A stretch of 28,278 bases of DNA, from contig MFRX01000039.1 in NCBI GenBank assembly GCA_001784725.1, positions 1-28,278 on the forward strand, in the 5' to 3' direction. Each line of letters starts with the position of its first letter. Position 1 is the first letter of the stretch. Below the pieces are notes generated by a model, which was given only the letters and a program-made list of their open reading frames with translations, was not told the DNA's origin and made no database searches. Positions 13,933-20,638 of the stretch are shown piece by piece. A program made the translations under genes and the position numbers. The DNA is from Candidatus Moranbacteria bacterium RIFCSPHIGHO2_02_FULL_40_12b (GTDB taxonomy: Bacteria; Patescibacteriota; Minisyncoccia; Moranbacterales; 2-12-FULL-40-10).

Positions 13933-14223
13933 ATGAGTTATTTAAAAATTAAAGAAAATATTAAAAAGCTTTGCGCTGTTATGATTGTTATAGCAATCAT
14001 ATTGTTATTATCCGCTCCGGCTGTTTTCCTTTTTATTTACATCGTGCAACATGAGGAATTCAGTATCCTATTGGTAATCGCGGGAATCATTATTATATCC
14101 ATAGAACCTATTATAAAAACAGCTAAAATTTTCAGTTTTAATAATTTAGTTAAACTAAACAGCGGAAAATATCCCGCGCCAGTTGAAAAACCGAGTTGCC
14201 GGTTCACAAAAATAAAAAAATAG
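13933..14223 (+). CDS. Small two-helix membrane protein (96 aa)
   Basis: AAGGAGGG precedes ATG 13933. Two strong hydrophobic segments, about residues 14-38 (CAVMIVIAIILLLSAPAVFL and on) and 43-60 (FSILLVIAGIIIISIEPII), joined by a short loop, then a basic tail ending RFTKIKK. It is probably an inner-membrane hairpin with a cytoplasmic C-terminus. No family is recognised. First of three closely spaced small genes that each have a full AGGAGG-type ribosome site, stronger than most sites in this window. Confidence 0.7.
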   Translation: MSYLKIKENIKKLCAVMIVIAIILLLSAPAVFLFIYIVQHEEFSILLVIAGIIIISIEPIIKTAKIFSFNNLVKLNSGKYPAPVEKPSCRFTKIKK

Positions 14224-14237
14224 ACAAGGAGGTTTTA

Positions 14238-14363
14238 GTGAAGGAAGAAAAAAGCAAATGGTCTTATGTCACAGATGCAATAATTATCGCATTGCCAATC
14301 GTTGGCGGAATATACGCGGTATGGAAAATATTTAAAAATCGTGATGAATTAAAAAAATGGTGA
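14238..14363 (+). CDS. Small single-helix membrane protein (41 aa)
   Basis: GTG 14238 follows AAGGAGGTTTTA at ideal spacing, 14 bases after the previous stop. The product reads VKEEKSKWSYVTDAIIIALP, then IVGGIYAVWKIFKN and a charged end RDELKKW. Residues about 12-31 are a membrane span. Below the usual size cut-off for gene finders but supported by ribosome site, spacing and codon pattern. Confidence 0.6.
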   Translation: MKEEKSKWSYVTDAIIIALPIVGGIYAVWKIFKNRDELKKW

Positions 14364-14422
14364 AACCGCGTATTGATATATTAAAGGAAAATTTAAAGAA
14401 AAAATTCAAAAGAGGAGGAAAA

Positions 14423-14593
14423 ATGAAAGCTGAGGAAATTATAGAAAAATTCAAAAGAGAAAAAGACAAAAGTCCTTCTGCGGATCTTTCTGATCCCAAA
14501 GTATGCATGACTCTTGCGGAGAAAATACATCAAGTGCTAACTCCAAAAATGGAGGCCCGAGACGCCAGCAGAAATCGTAAAATTAGCCCATAA
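14423..14593 (+). CDS. Small charged protein (56 aa)
   Basis: AGAGGAGG ends six bases before ATG 14423, so this start is preferred over the in-frame ATG 14357 that overlaps the previous stop. The product begins MKAEEIIEKFKREKDKSPSA, is hydrophilic and helical, and ends RDASRNRKISP. Function unknown. It is the last gene of the three-gene unit, with a terminator overlapping its stop. Confidence 0.6.
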   Translation: MKAEEIIEKFKREKDKSPSADLSDPKVCMTLAEKIHQVLTPKMEARDASRNRKISP

Positions 14594-14626
14594 GGGACGG
14601 GAAAAATTCTGTCCCTTTTTATTTTT
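14592..14626 (+). terminator. Rho-independent terminator of the small-gene operon
   Basis: AAGGGAC (14592-14598) pairs with GTCCCTT (14611-14617), followed by TTTATTTTT. Confidence 0.85.
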
Positions 14627-15003
14627 CCCAAAACCTGCTATACTAATTCACAAGAACAAGAGAGCACAAGAACATAAAAACATTTGGCAAAAAGGATACG
14701 AAACAGACGGGAGAAAATGGAAAATGTTTTAATGCTTTAATGTTTTAATGTTTTAAATGAATTATCTTTCTCGCAGAACCCTTAGGGGAACCGGGGCTAT
14801 GGAGAAAGCAACAAATATATGACAAGGTTTTTATCGATTTTTAAGAACTGGATTATCAACTGGATTGAGCCAGTTTTTTATTTCGCTCAAATTTTTAATT
14901 TCCAATTTTTAATTTTTAAATAATTTTTGATGCTTAAATGTTTAAAAATTAGAAAATTTAGATTTATTTATAAAATTACAAAATTAAAAATTATAAAATT
15001 CCA
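14627..15003 (+). other. Gene-poor leader region before dnaE, possible structured RNA
   Basis: 377 bases. TGCTATACT at 14635-14643 is an extended -10 box. After it come AATGTTTTAATG repeats (14722-14756), then a GC-richer segment in which CTTTCTC (14767-14773) pairs with GAGAAAG (14803-14809) around CCCTTAGGGG and GAACCGGGGC, then a terminator (14858-14883). This order suggests a short untranslated transcript of about 235 nt. A 34-codon ORF from ATG 14819 is possible but weak. 14884-15003 is AATTTTTAAAA-type low-complexity sequence. Confidence 0.4.
14858..14883 (+). terminator. Terminator upstream of dnaE
   Basis: AACTGG (14858-14863), loop ATTGAG, CCAGTT (14870-14875), then TTTTATTT. It would end a transcript begun near 14650, before dnaE. 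Confidence 0.65.
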
Positions 15004-18000
15004 ATGAAGTTCACTCATCTCCATGTTCATAGCCACTATTCTCTTTTGGACGGTCTGGCCAAAATTGACGATCTTCTTGACCGCGCCAAGGAACTGGGAA
15101 TGGACTCACTGGCGCTCACCGACCACGGCGTGCTTTACGGCGCGGTGGAATTTTTCATCAAAGCCAAGGAGAAAGGAATCAAGCCGATAATCGGCTGTGA
15201 GATGTATCTGACTCCGGGAAGCCGCCACAGCAAAAACCCGACTGCCGAAGACAAAAAGCGCTATCATCTTATCCTGCTGGCCAAAAACGAACTTGGATAC
15301 AAAAATCTGATGAAACTGATTTCCATCGCCCACCTGGAAGGATTTTATTATAAGCCGCGCATCGACAAAGAAGTCCTGGAAAAACACAGTGAAGGACTGA
15401 TTGGAATGAGCGCCTGTATTGAAGGTGAAATTCCAGCGGCTATTGTTTCCGGAAATTACGAAAAAGCGAAGAAACTGGCTTTGGAATACCAGGAAATTTT
15501 CGGTCCGGGAAACTTTTATTTGGAAATTCAGGATCATCCACATTACGCAAACCAAAAAACCGCCAACGGAGGAATAATGAAAATATCGCAAGAAACTGGA
15601 ATTCCCATAGTGGCTACCGGAGATATCCATTACATAAATAAAGATGATTCGTCCATCCAGGATATTTTAATTTGCATTCAGACCAATAAAAAAATTCAGG
15701 AAAAAGACCGGATGAATATGACCGCCTTTGATCTTTCTATGCGGACGCCGCAAGAAATGGAAGAAAGTTTCAAAAATAATCCGGAATTTTTGGAAAATAC
15801 GCAAAAAGTAGTCAGGCAGTGCGATTTTCAATTGCGGTTAGGAGAAACACTGCTTCCCCAATTTGAAGTTCCGGACGGATTTACTTCTGAAAGCTATTTG
15901 CGCTATCTGGCGGAAGAGGGATTGATGAATAGATTTAAAGATAAAGTGAACCAGGAGCACAAGGAGCGCCTTAAATATGAACTTTCCATAATTGAAAAAA
16001 CCGGATTTGCTTCTTACTTTTTAATCGTGCAGGATTTCGTCAATTGGGCGAAGGATAACAAAATCGTTGTTGGTCCCGGACGCGGCAGCGCCGCCGGAAG
16101 TTTAATTTCCTACTTAATTGGCATCACCAATATTGATCCGATTAAATATAACTTGCTTTTTGAAAGATTTTTAAATCCGGAAAGAATTTCCATGCCGGAT
16201 ATTGATATGGATTTCGCCGACGACCGCAGAGACGAGGTTCTTGATTACGTCCGCAAAAAATACGGCAACGACCATGTGGCGCAAATTATCACTTTCGGAA
16301 CGATGGCTGCCCGCGCTGCCATAAGAGACGCCGGAAGAGCGCTGGGATACCCTTACGATTTCTGCGACAAGACTGCCAAGATGATTCCAATGTTTTCTTC
16401 CATAAAAGAAGCGCTGGAAAATGTGAGCGAATTCAAGCAATTGCATCAGAGCGATCCCGCCGGCAAAAAACTTATTGACAGCGCCCGGCGTCTGGAAGGA
16501 GTGGCCCGCCACGCTTCAATGCACGCCTGCGGAGTGGTTATAACCAAGAATCCAGTCACCGAATATACTCCGCTTCAAAAAATTACCGGCGCTAAAGAAG
16601 GCACGGTAACCCAATATTCATCCTCCACGAAATCCAGCTATGTTGAAAAAATAGGACTTTTAAAAATTGATTTCTTGGGATTAAAAAATCTTACAATCAT
16701 TCAAAATACCCTGCGCATCGCCAGAAAAACCAAGGGAGTGGAAATAAATATTGACGAAATTCCGCTGGACGACAAAAAAACCTATGAGCTTCTGAAAAAA
16801 TCCGAAACCACCGGAGTATTTCAATTGGAAAGCGCAGGAATGAAAAGATATCTTAAACAGCTCCGTCCCAGTGTTTTTGAGGACATTATCGCCATGGTGG
16901 CTCTTTACCGGCCGGGGCCCATGGACTGGATTCCCGATTTTATCGCCCGCAAACACGGATTAAAAACAGTAAATTATCTTCATCTTAAACTGGAACCGAT
17001 TTTGAAAAATACCTACGGAGTCGCCGTTTATCAGGAGCAAGTCATGCAGATTGCGAGAGACCTTGCCGGATTTACTCTGGGAGAAGCGGATGTTCTGCGG
17101 AAAGCCATGGGGAAAAAAATCCCGGAACTCATCCGCGAACAAAGAATAAAATTTGTCGAAGGCGCGGTAAAAAATGGGGTTAATAAAAACATCGCGGATA
17201 AAATATTTTCATTTATTGAGCCGTTTGCCGGATATGGATTCAATCGGTCTCATGCCGCTTGCTACGCGCTCATTGGATACCAAACGGCATATCTAAAAGC
17301 GCATTTCCCTTCCGAGTTTATGGCGGCGCTGCTCACTTCCGACCAGGACAACATTGACCGCATTGCCATTGAGGTCTCCGAATGCAAGGGAATGGGAATA
17401 GAGGTCTTGCCTCCGAATGTCAATGAAAGTTTCGAGGAATTCGCGGTGATAGGAGGAAACGACCCCGTAAATCCAGCCAAAGCGAGGCATGGGGCAAGCG
17501 GCATAGACCGCATAAGATTTGGGCTTAACGCCATTAAAAATGTCGGGCATACAGTCGCCCGCGAGATAGTGGAAGAAAGGAAAAGAAGCGGAAAATTCAA
17601 AAATCTTACCGATTTCATCCAGAGAGTGGAAACGAAGGATTTAAATAAAAAATCAATTGAAGCGCTGGCAAAAGTCGGGGCATTGGATGAATTAGAAGAA
17701 AGGAATAAAATTTTATCGAGTATAGAAAAAATTCTCAATTATTCAAAGAATATCCAGAAAATAAAAAATTCCAGCCAGACAAGTTTGTTCGGAGGAATGA
17801 AAATGGAAACGTCGCAGATCGCGCTTAATGACGCTCAAATTGTTTCCAAAAAACAAAAACTCCAATGGGAGAAAGAACTCCTTGGGCTTTATGTGAGCGG
17901 CCATCCCGTCTCCGATTGTAAGGATTACCTGGAAAAAATGGCATCGCCTATTAAGTCCCTCAACCAAGGCATGATCGGAGGTAAATATAAAATTGGAGGG

Positions 18001-18540
18001 ATAATAAGCAAGGCGAAGAAGATTTTTCTGAAAAACCAGAAAATAATGCTTTTCTGCGAGGTTGAGGATCTGACCGGACGGATGGAATTTCTGGTCTTTC
18101 CCAAAATTCTGGAAGACACGGAAGCCGTCTGGCAGGAAGATAAAATTATCATCGGCGAAGGAAAAATTTCCTATAAAGACACGGGTTACAAACTGATTGT
18201 GGACAACGCGAAAGAAATAAGCCCGGCGGAACTGGAAAATTTCAGGAGAATTTCAACCACTCAAAAGAAAAATTCCAATCCCCTTCGCCCTAATCAGGGA
18301 GAAGGTGGCCGAAGGCCGGATGAGGGTAAAAAACTTCTCATCATTCTGCCACTAAATTCCGATCAGGAAATCCTGAAAAAATTGTCGCAATTTTTCGACC
18401 AGTGCGAGCCAGGAATGATGAAAATTTTTGTTTCCGTCAACGGTTCGCGGCTGGAAACTCCGTATTGCATTAAATCACCGGATAATTTTGAAAGTGTGTT
18501 AAAATCAATAGTGGCGAAAGGAGAAATCAGAATTTTTTGA
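15004..18540 (+). CDS. dnaE: DNA polymerase III alpha subunit
   Basis: 1178 residues, normal DnaE length. N-terminal PHP domain (HLHVHSHYSLLDG, residues 5-17). The palm has the catalytic pair in MPDIDMDF (Asp399, Asp401) and the third Asp in LLKIDFLGL (Asp556), matching E. coli 401, 403 and 555. Then FQLESAGMKRYLKQLRP, AMVALYRPGPM, PFAGYGFNRSHAACYA, a helix-hairpin-helix region and an OB domain (GGIISKAKKIFLKNQKI). It is the replicative polymerase. Residues about 1090-1110 (NPLRPNQGEGGRRPDEG) are encoded by a dispersed palindromic repeat (18280-18327) in a linker. ATG 15004 begins MKFTHLHVH as in the family; there is no Shine-Dalgarno site. Confidence 0.97.
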   Translation: MKFTHLHVHSHYSLLDGLAKIDDLLDRAKELGMDSLALTDHGVLYGAVEFFIKAKEKGIKPIIGCEMYLTPGSRHSKNPTAEDKKRYHLILLAKNELGYKNLMKLISIAHLEGFYYKPRIDKEVLEKHSEGLIGMSACIEGEIPAAIVSGNYEKAKKLALEYQEIFGPGNFYLEIQDHPHYANQKTANGGIMKISQETGIPIVATGDIHYINKDDSSIQDILICIQTNKKIQEKDRMNMTAFDLSMRTPQEMEESFKNNPEFLENTQKVVRQCDFQLRLGETLLPQFEVPDGFTSESYLRYLAEEGLMNRFKDKVNQEHKERLKYELSIIEKTGFASYFLIVQDFVNWAKDNKIVVGPGRGSAAGSLISYLIGITNIDPIKYNLLFERFLNPERISMPDIDMDFADDRRDEVLDYVRKKYGNDHVAQIITFGTMAARAAIRDAGRALGYPYDFCDKTAKMIPMFSSIKEALENVSEFKQLHQSDPAGKKLIDSARRLEGVARHASMHACGVVITKNPVTEYTPLQKITGAKEGTVTQYSSSTKSSYVEKIGLLKIDFLGLKNLTIIQNTLRIARKTKGVEINIDEIPLDDKKTYELLKKSETTGVFQLESAGMKRYLKQLRPSVFEDIIAMVALYRPGPMDWIPDFIARKHGLKTVNYLHLKLEPILKNTYGVAVYQEQVMQIARDLAGFTLGEADVLRKAMGKKIPELIREQRIKFVEGAVKNGVNKNIADKIFSFIEPFAGYGFNRSHAACYALIGYQTAYLKAHFPSEFMAALLTSDQDNIDRIAIEVSECKGMGIEVLPPNVNESFEEFAVIGGNDPVNPAKARHGASGIDRIRFGLNAIKNVGHTVAREIVEERKRSGKFKNLTDFIQRVETKDLNKKSIEALAKVGALDELEERNKILSSIEKILNYSKNIQKIKNSSQTSLFGGMKMETSQIALNDAQIVSKKQKLQWEKELLGLYVSGHPVSDCKDYLEKMASPIKSLNQGMIGGKYKIGGIISKAKKIFLKNQKIMLFCEVEDLTGRMEFLVFPKILEDTEAVWQEDKIIIGEGKISYKDTGYKLIVDNAKEISPAELENFRRISTTQKKNSNPLRPNQGEGGRRPDEGKKLLIILPLNSDQEILKKLSQFFDQCEPGMMKIFVSVNGSRLETPYCIKSPDNFESVLKSIVAKGEIRIF
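18280..18327 (+). repeat. Palindromic repeat translated inside dnaE
   Basis: CCCCTTCGCCCT pairs with AGGGAGAAGG, followed by GGCCGAAGGCC and GGATGAGGG. It belongs to the same general type as the insertion in rnhB (hairpin followed by TGGCCG-AGGCCGG). It is in frame and sits in the C-terminal linker of the polymerase. Confidence 0.8.
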
Positions 18541-18571
18541 AAAGTATATTATATATATTATACTCATTCGC

Positions 18572-18597
18572 ACATTCGTACGAATGAGACATAGTGA
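18572..18597. repeat. CATTCGTACGAATG palindrome, copy 1
   Basis: CATTCGTACGAATGAGACAT is shared with copies 2 and 3. An additional CTCATTCG lies just before it at 18564-18571. On the minus strand TATAAT (18563-18558) is 17 bases from the palindrome centre. It lies between the convergent ends of dnaE and the glycosylase gene. Confidence 0.85.
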
Positions 18598-18612
18598 TTT
18601 GTGTTATTAATT

Positions 18613-19575
18613 TTACAATCTGATTTCTTTTTCCAGCCATTTAATCTTTTCATTCTTTTTCTTCCAAAAAATATCTTCCCAAATATAGTGAACTGCAAGC
18701 ATAGAATAATCGCCGTATTGCTTTTTGATGTCATTCCTGATTTTATTCGCTGAAACCAACGGTTTATTATAGAACAGTTGGGAATATATTTTTTGTTGCC
18801 AAGGCGCGATATGGTCAAAAGTATTGTATTGATGACAAACCTCAAAAAGAAGTATGCGAGCGGTTTCATGCCCTACACCATATAATTTCAACAATTCTTT
18901 TTTTGCGCTTTCCTGATCGAGTGAGCGAAGTTTCTGTTCTTCAATTTTTCCTTCGGCAAAATCTTGCGATAAACGTTTTATGAATTTTGCCCTATATCCT
19001 ATTTTTAAATCTCTCAAATCCTGCTCGGAAACACTTTTTAATTTTTCAGGAATCCAAATCGCAGAAATCTCTTTATCGTCAAAATTCAATTTTGAACCAT
19101 ATTTATCAAGTAATGCGTTCATCATTTGCACCGTTCGTCTAACTGTTGCATTTTGTAAAACCACCGCAACGATAAGAAGTTCATACAAATTATGTGCGCT
19201 TGAGTTTCGCATTCCAAGCCATTTTTTGAAAATTGGATAAAAGCGCTTGTCGCTTTTTGCCAATCTATTAAATTCTTTCAAATCGGCGTTCAAATCAAAA
19301 CGCCAGATAATTTCTTGTTTGATACTTCCAATTTCGTTATCAGTAATGCCCTTGTCATAAAAAACTGAAACTTTTATTTTTGGCTTTTGCGCTTCGCCTT
19401 TATTCTCAATTTTGAGACCAAATAATTTTTTACCAATTCTAATGACTTGCCAATATTTACCATTTTCCCAATCATCCAGCTTATCAGGAAAATGAGAGGG
19501 CTTATGAAAAGTTCCGTCAAAATGAAACGGTGAACTTGGAAAAATAAAAAAAGTTTTTCTATGAGCTAGTTTCAT
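18613..19575 (-). CDS. HhH-GPD type DNA glycosylase (AlkA/OGG-like)
   Basis: 320 residues from ATG 19575. The N-terminal third is beta-rich (HFDGTFHKPSHF, YWQVIRIG), like the TATA-box-like first domain of AlkA and OGG1. The catalytic half has MLALDKYG-like helices and the helix-hairpin-helix LYGVGHETARILLFEV (Leu-x-Gly-Val-Gly), followed 20 residues on by NTFDHIAPWQQKI, where the Asp is the base-excising residue. The place of the OGG1 lyase Lys is filled by His-Glu-Thr, so it is probably monofunctional. It overlaps the HD gene by 17 bases and is likely cotranscribed with it. Confidence 0.75.
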   Translation of the reverse strand: MKLAHRKTFFIFPSSPFHFDGTFHKPSHFPDKLDDWENGKYWQVIRIGKKLFGLKIENKGEAQKPKIKVSVFYDKGITDNEIGSIKQEIIWRFDLNADLKEFNRLAKSDKRFYPIFKKWLGMRNSSAHNLYELLIVAVVLQNATVRRTVQMMNALLDKYGSKLNFDDKEISAIWIPEKLKSVSEQDLRDLKIGYRAKFIKRLSQDFAEGKIEEQKLRSLDQESAKKELLKLYGVGHETARILLFEVCHQYNTFDHIAPWQQKIYSQLFYNKPLVSANKIRNDIKKQYGDYSMLAVHYIWEDIFWKKKNEKIKWLEKEIRL

Positions 19576-20128
19576 AATTTTTAACCAACTTACAAGCAAA
19601 ATTTTTAGCTTTTTTATATTGCGCCCGAATTAATCTTTTTACTGTGGGAGTATTTAATTGGTTATAAAAACAATTAATCAAGTTCAGATATTCAAAACAA
19701 GCTTTTTTTAAGGATAGCCCGTCCACTGCATACATCATAAATGATCTTGCTGTTGCCAACTCATTAAAAGCATCCATTTTGTCAGCGTCGTAGAATATTT
19801 TTTCATTTCTAGTTTTTGGTTTTTTATCATGAGCATTGATGATTTGTGACACTGAATTTATTAAATCTTTCGGAAACCCAGGAGTTGAAATAAGAATTTC
19901 CTTTACACACTCCGCGCCTTCAGCGCCGTGGTCTTTAATATCCCGACTTATATCGTGAAATAAAGCAGCCGTTAATAACACAATTCTGTCGCCTTTTTCG
20001 TATTTTAGTAATTTTTCGACATTTTTATAAACTCCCATTATATGAGCAAAATCATGAAAGTGTTTTCCGTCTTTCATAATGTTTTTTGACTTTCTTTTTA
20101 AATTATCTAACAAAATTTTCTGATTCAT
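19559..20128 (-). CDS. HD-domain metal-dependent phosphohydrolase
   Basis: 189 residues from ATG 20128 (MNQKILLDNLKRKSKNIM); a frame start 10 codons earlier at 20158 is possible but would cover the predicted promoter. HD motif residues: HFHDFAHIMGVY (His), AALFHDISRDI (His-Asp), INAHDKKPK and FYDADKMDAF (final Asp). The general layout resembles YpgQ/YedJ-like nucleotide pyrophosphohydrolases. The substrate is unknown. It precedes the glycosylase gene with overlap, suggesting a nucleotide or DNA-damage unit, and a palindrome lies at its expected -35 position. Confidence 0.8.
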   Translation of the reverse strand: MNQKILLDNLKRKSKNIMKDGKHFHDFAHIMGVYKNVEKLLKYEKGDRIVLLTAALFHDISRDIKDHGAEGAECVKEILISTPGFPKDLINSVSQIINAHDKKPKTRNEKIFYDADKMDAFNELATARSFMMYAVDGLSLKKACFEYLNLINCFYNQLNTPTVKRLIRAQYKKAKNFACKLVKNYETSS

Positions 20129-20142
20129 AATGCGTACGCATT
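20129..20142. promoter_or_regulatory. AATGCGTACGCATT palindrome at the HD gene start
   Basis: A perfect 14-bp palindrome immediately upstream of ATG 20128, related in form to the CATTCGTACGAATG sites 20-40 bases away. It may be a second operator half of the same system. Confidence 0.45.
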
Positions 20143-20161
20143 TCTTAATTTTTAACATTCG

Positions 20162-20187
20162 CTCATTCGTACGAATGAGACATAGTG
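20162..20187. promoter_or_regulatory. CATTCGTACGAATG palindrome, copy 2, probable operator
   Basis: CTCATTCGTACGAATGAG (20162-20179) is a perfect 18-bp palindrome, followed by ACATAGTG. On the minus strand TAAAAA (20154-20149) begins 16 bases from the centre, so the site occupies the -35 region of the HD gene. Confidence 0.7.
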
Positions 20188-20211
20188 TCTAAAACCGTAA
20201 TTTCAATATTA

Positions 20212-20472
20212 CTATAATAATGAAATAATATGTTTGGCGGCTGGCACTTGATTTTTGAAAAGTTTATAAAACACATGCGACCCTTGCTGGTTTTTTTCAA
20301 TAATGTCAAATGCCGACAAAATTACCAGATGTTTTGAAGTTGACCGGAAAGATAATTTAATTCCCCGCGCGATATTCGTCACTGTTGCCGTGCCCCTTCT
20401 TTTTAAATATTTAAGAATGGCCAGCCGCCGCCTATTGGCTAATGCCTTCAAAATTTTCTCCAAATCTTTCAT
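20212..20472 (-). CDS. ArsR-family transcriptional regulator without metal-site cysteines
   Basis: 86 residues, short for ArsR. Begins MKDLEKILKALANRRRLAIL, the family's first helices, then the recognition helix region KLSFRSTSKHLVILSAFDII and the wing QQGSHVFYKL. No cysteine at all, so it is not an arsenic or cadmium sensor of the classical CXC type; it could respond to redox, another ligand or only to DNA competition. Palindromes flank the gene at 20162 and 20546, and the latter lies over its own promoter, so it probably represses itself and the HD-glycosylase unit. Confidence 0.85.
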   Translation of the reverse strand: MKDLEKILKALANRRRLAILKYLKRRGTATVTNIARGIKLSFRSTSKHLVILSAFDIIEKNQQGSHVFYKLFKNQVPAAKHIISLL

Positions 20473-20532
20473 TTTTTAATTTAATTAAAATTTTATTAAT
20501 TTATGTAAACTAATAGTTTTACTTCAACCTAT

Positions 20533-20570
20533 TATACCATATCCGCTCATTCGTACGAATGAGACATAGA
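20533..20570 (-). promoter_or_regulatory. arsR promoter with CATTCGTACGAATG palindrome, copy 3
   Basis: CTCATTCGTACGAATGAG (20546-20563), then ACATAG. On the minus strand TATAAT (20538-20533) lies 16 bases from the palindrome centre; no TTGACA is present, the palindrome replaces it. The thrS -35 box begins 40 bases away in the other direction. Confidence 0.7.
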
Positions 20571-20602
20571 TACGGAAAGAGTAGGTGTCAGAAACATAGA
20601 AA

Positions 20603-20632
20603 TTGACTTACGCCTATTTTAAGGACTATAAT
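20603..20632 (+). promoter_or_regulatory. thrS promoter giving a leaderless mRNA
   Basis: TTGACT (20603-20608), 18-nt spacer, TATAAT (20627-20632), then GTATGT and the ATG at 20639. Transcription should start at the ATG itself. Confidence 0.75.
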
Positions 20633-20638
20633 GTATGT

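Noticed and set aside
14357..14422. Upstream start of the 56-aa gene
   Set aside because: It overlaps the previous stop and has no ribosome site, while ATG 14423 has AGAGGAGG at good spacing.
14764..14815. Known riboswitch before dnaE
   Set aside because: The fold does not match the cores of riboswitch classes I can recall; left as an unassigned structured segment.
14819..14923. 34-aa ORF before dnaE
   Set aside because: It runs through a terminator hairpin and low-complexity sequence and lacks a well-placed ribosome site.
20603..20638. N-terminal extension of thrS
   Set aside because: The extra codons are the -35 box, spacer and -10 box of the promoter.
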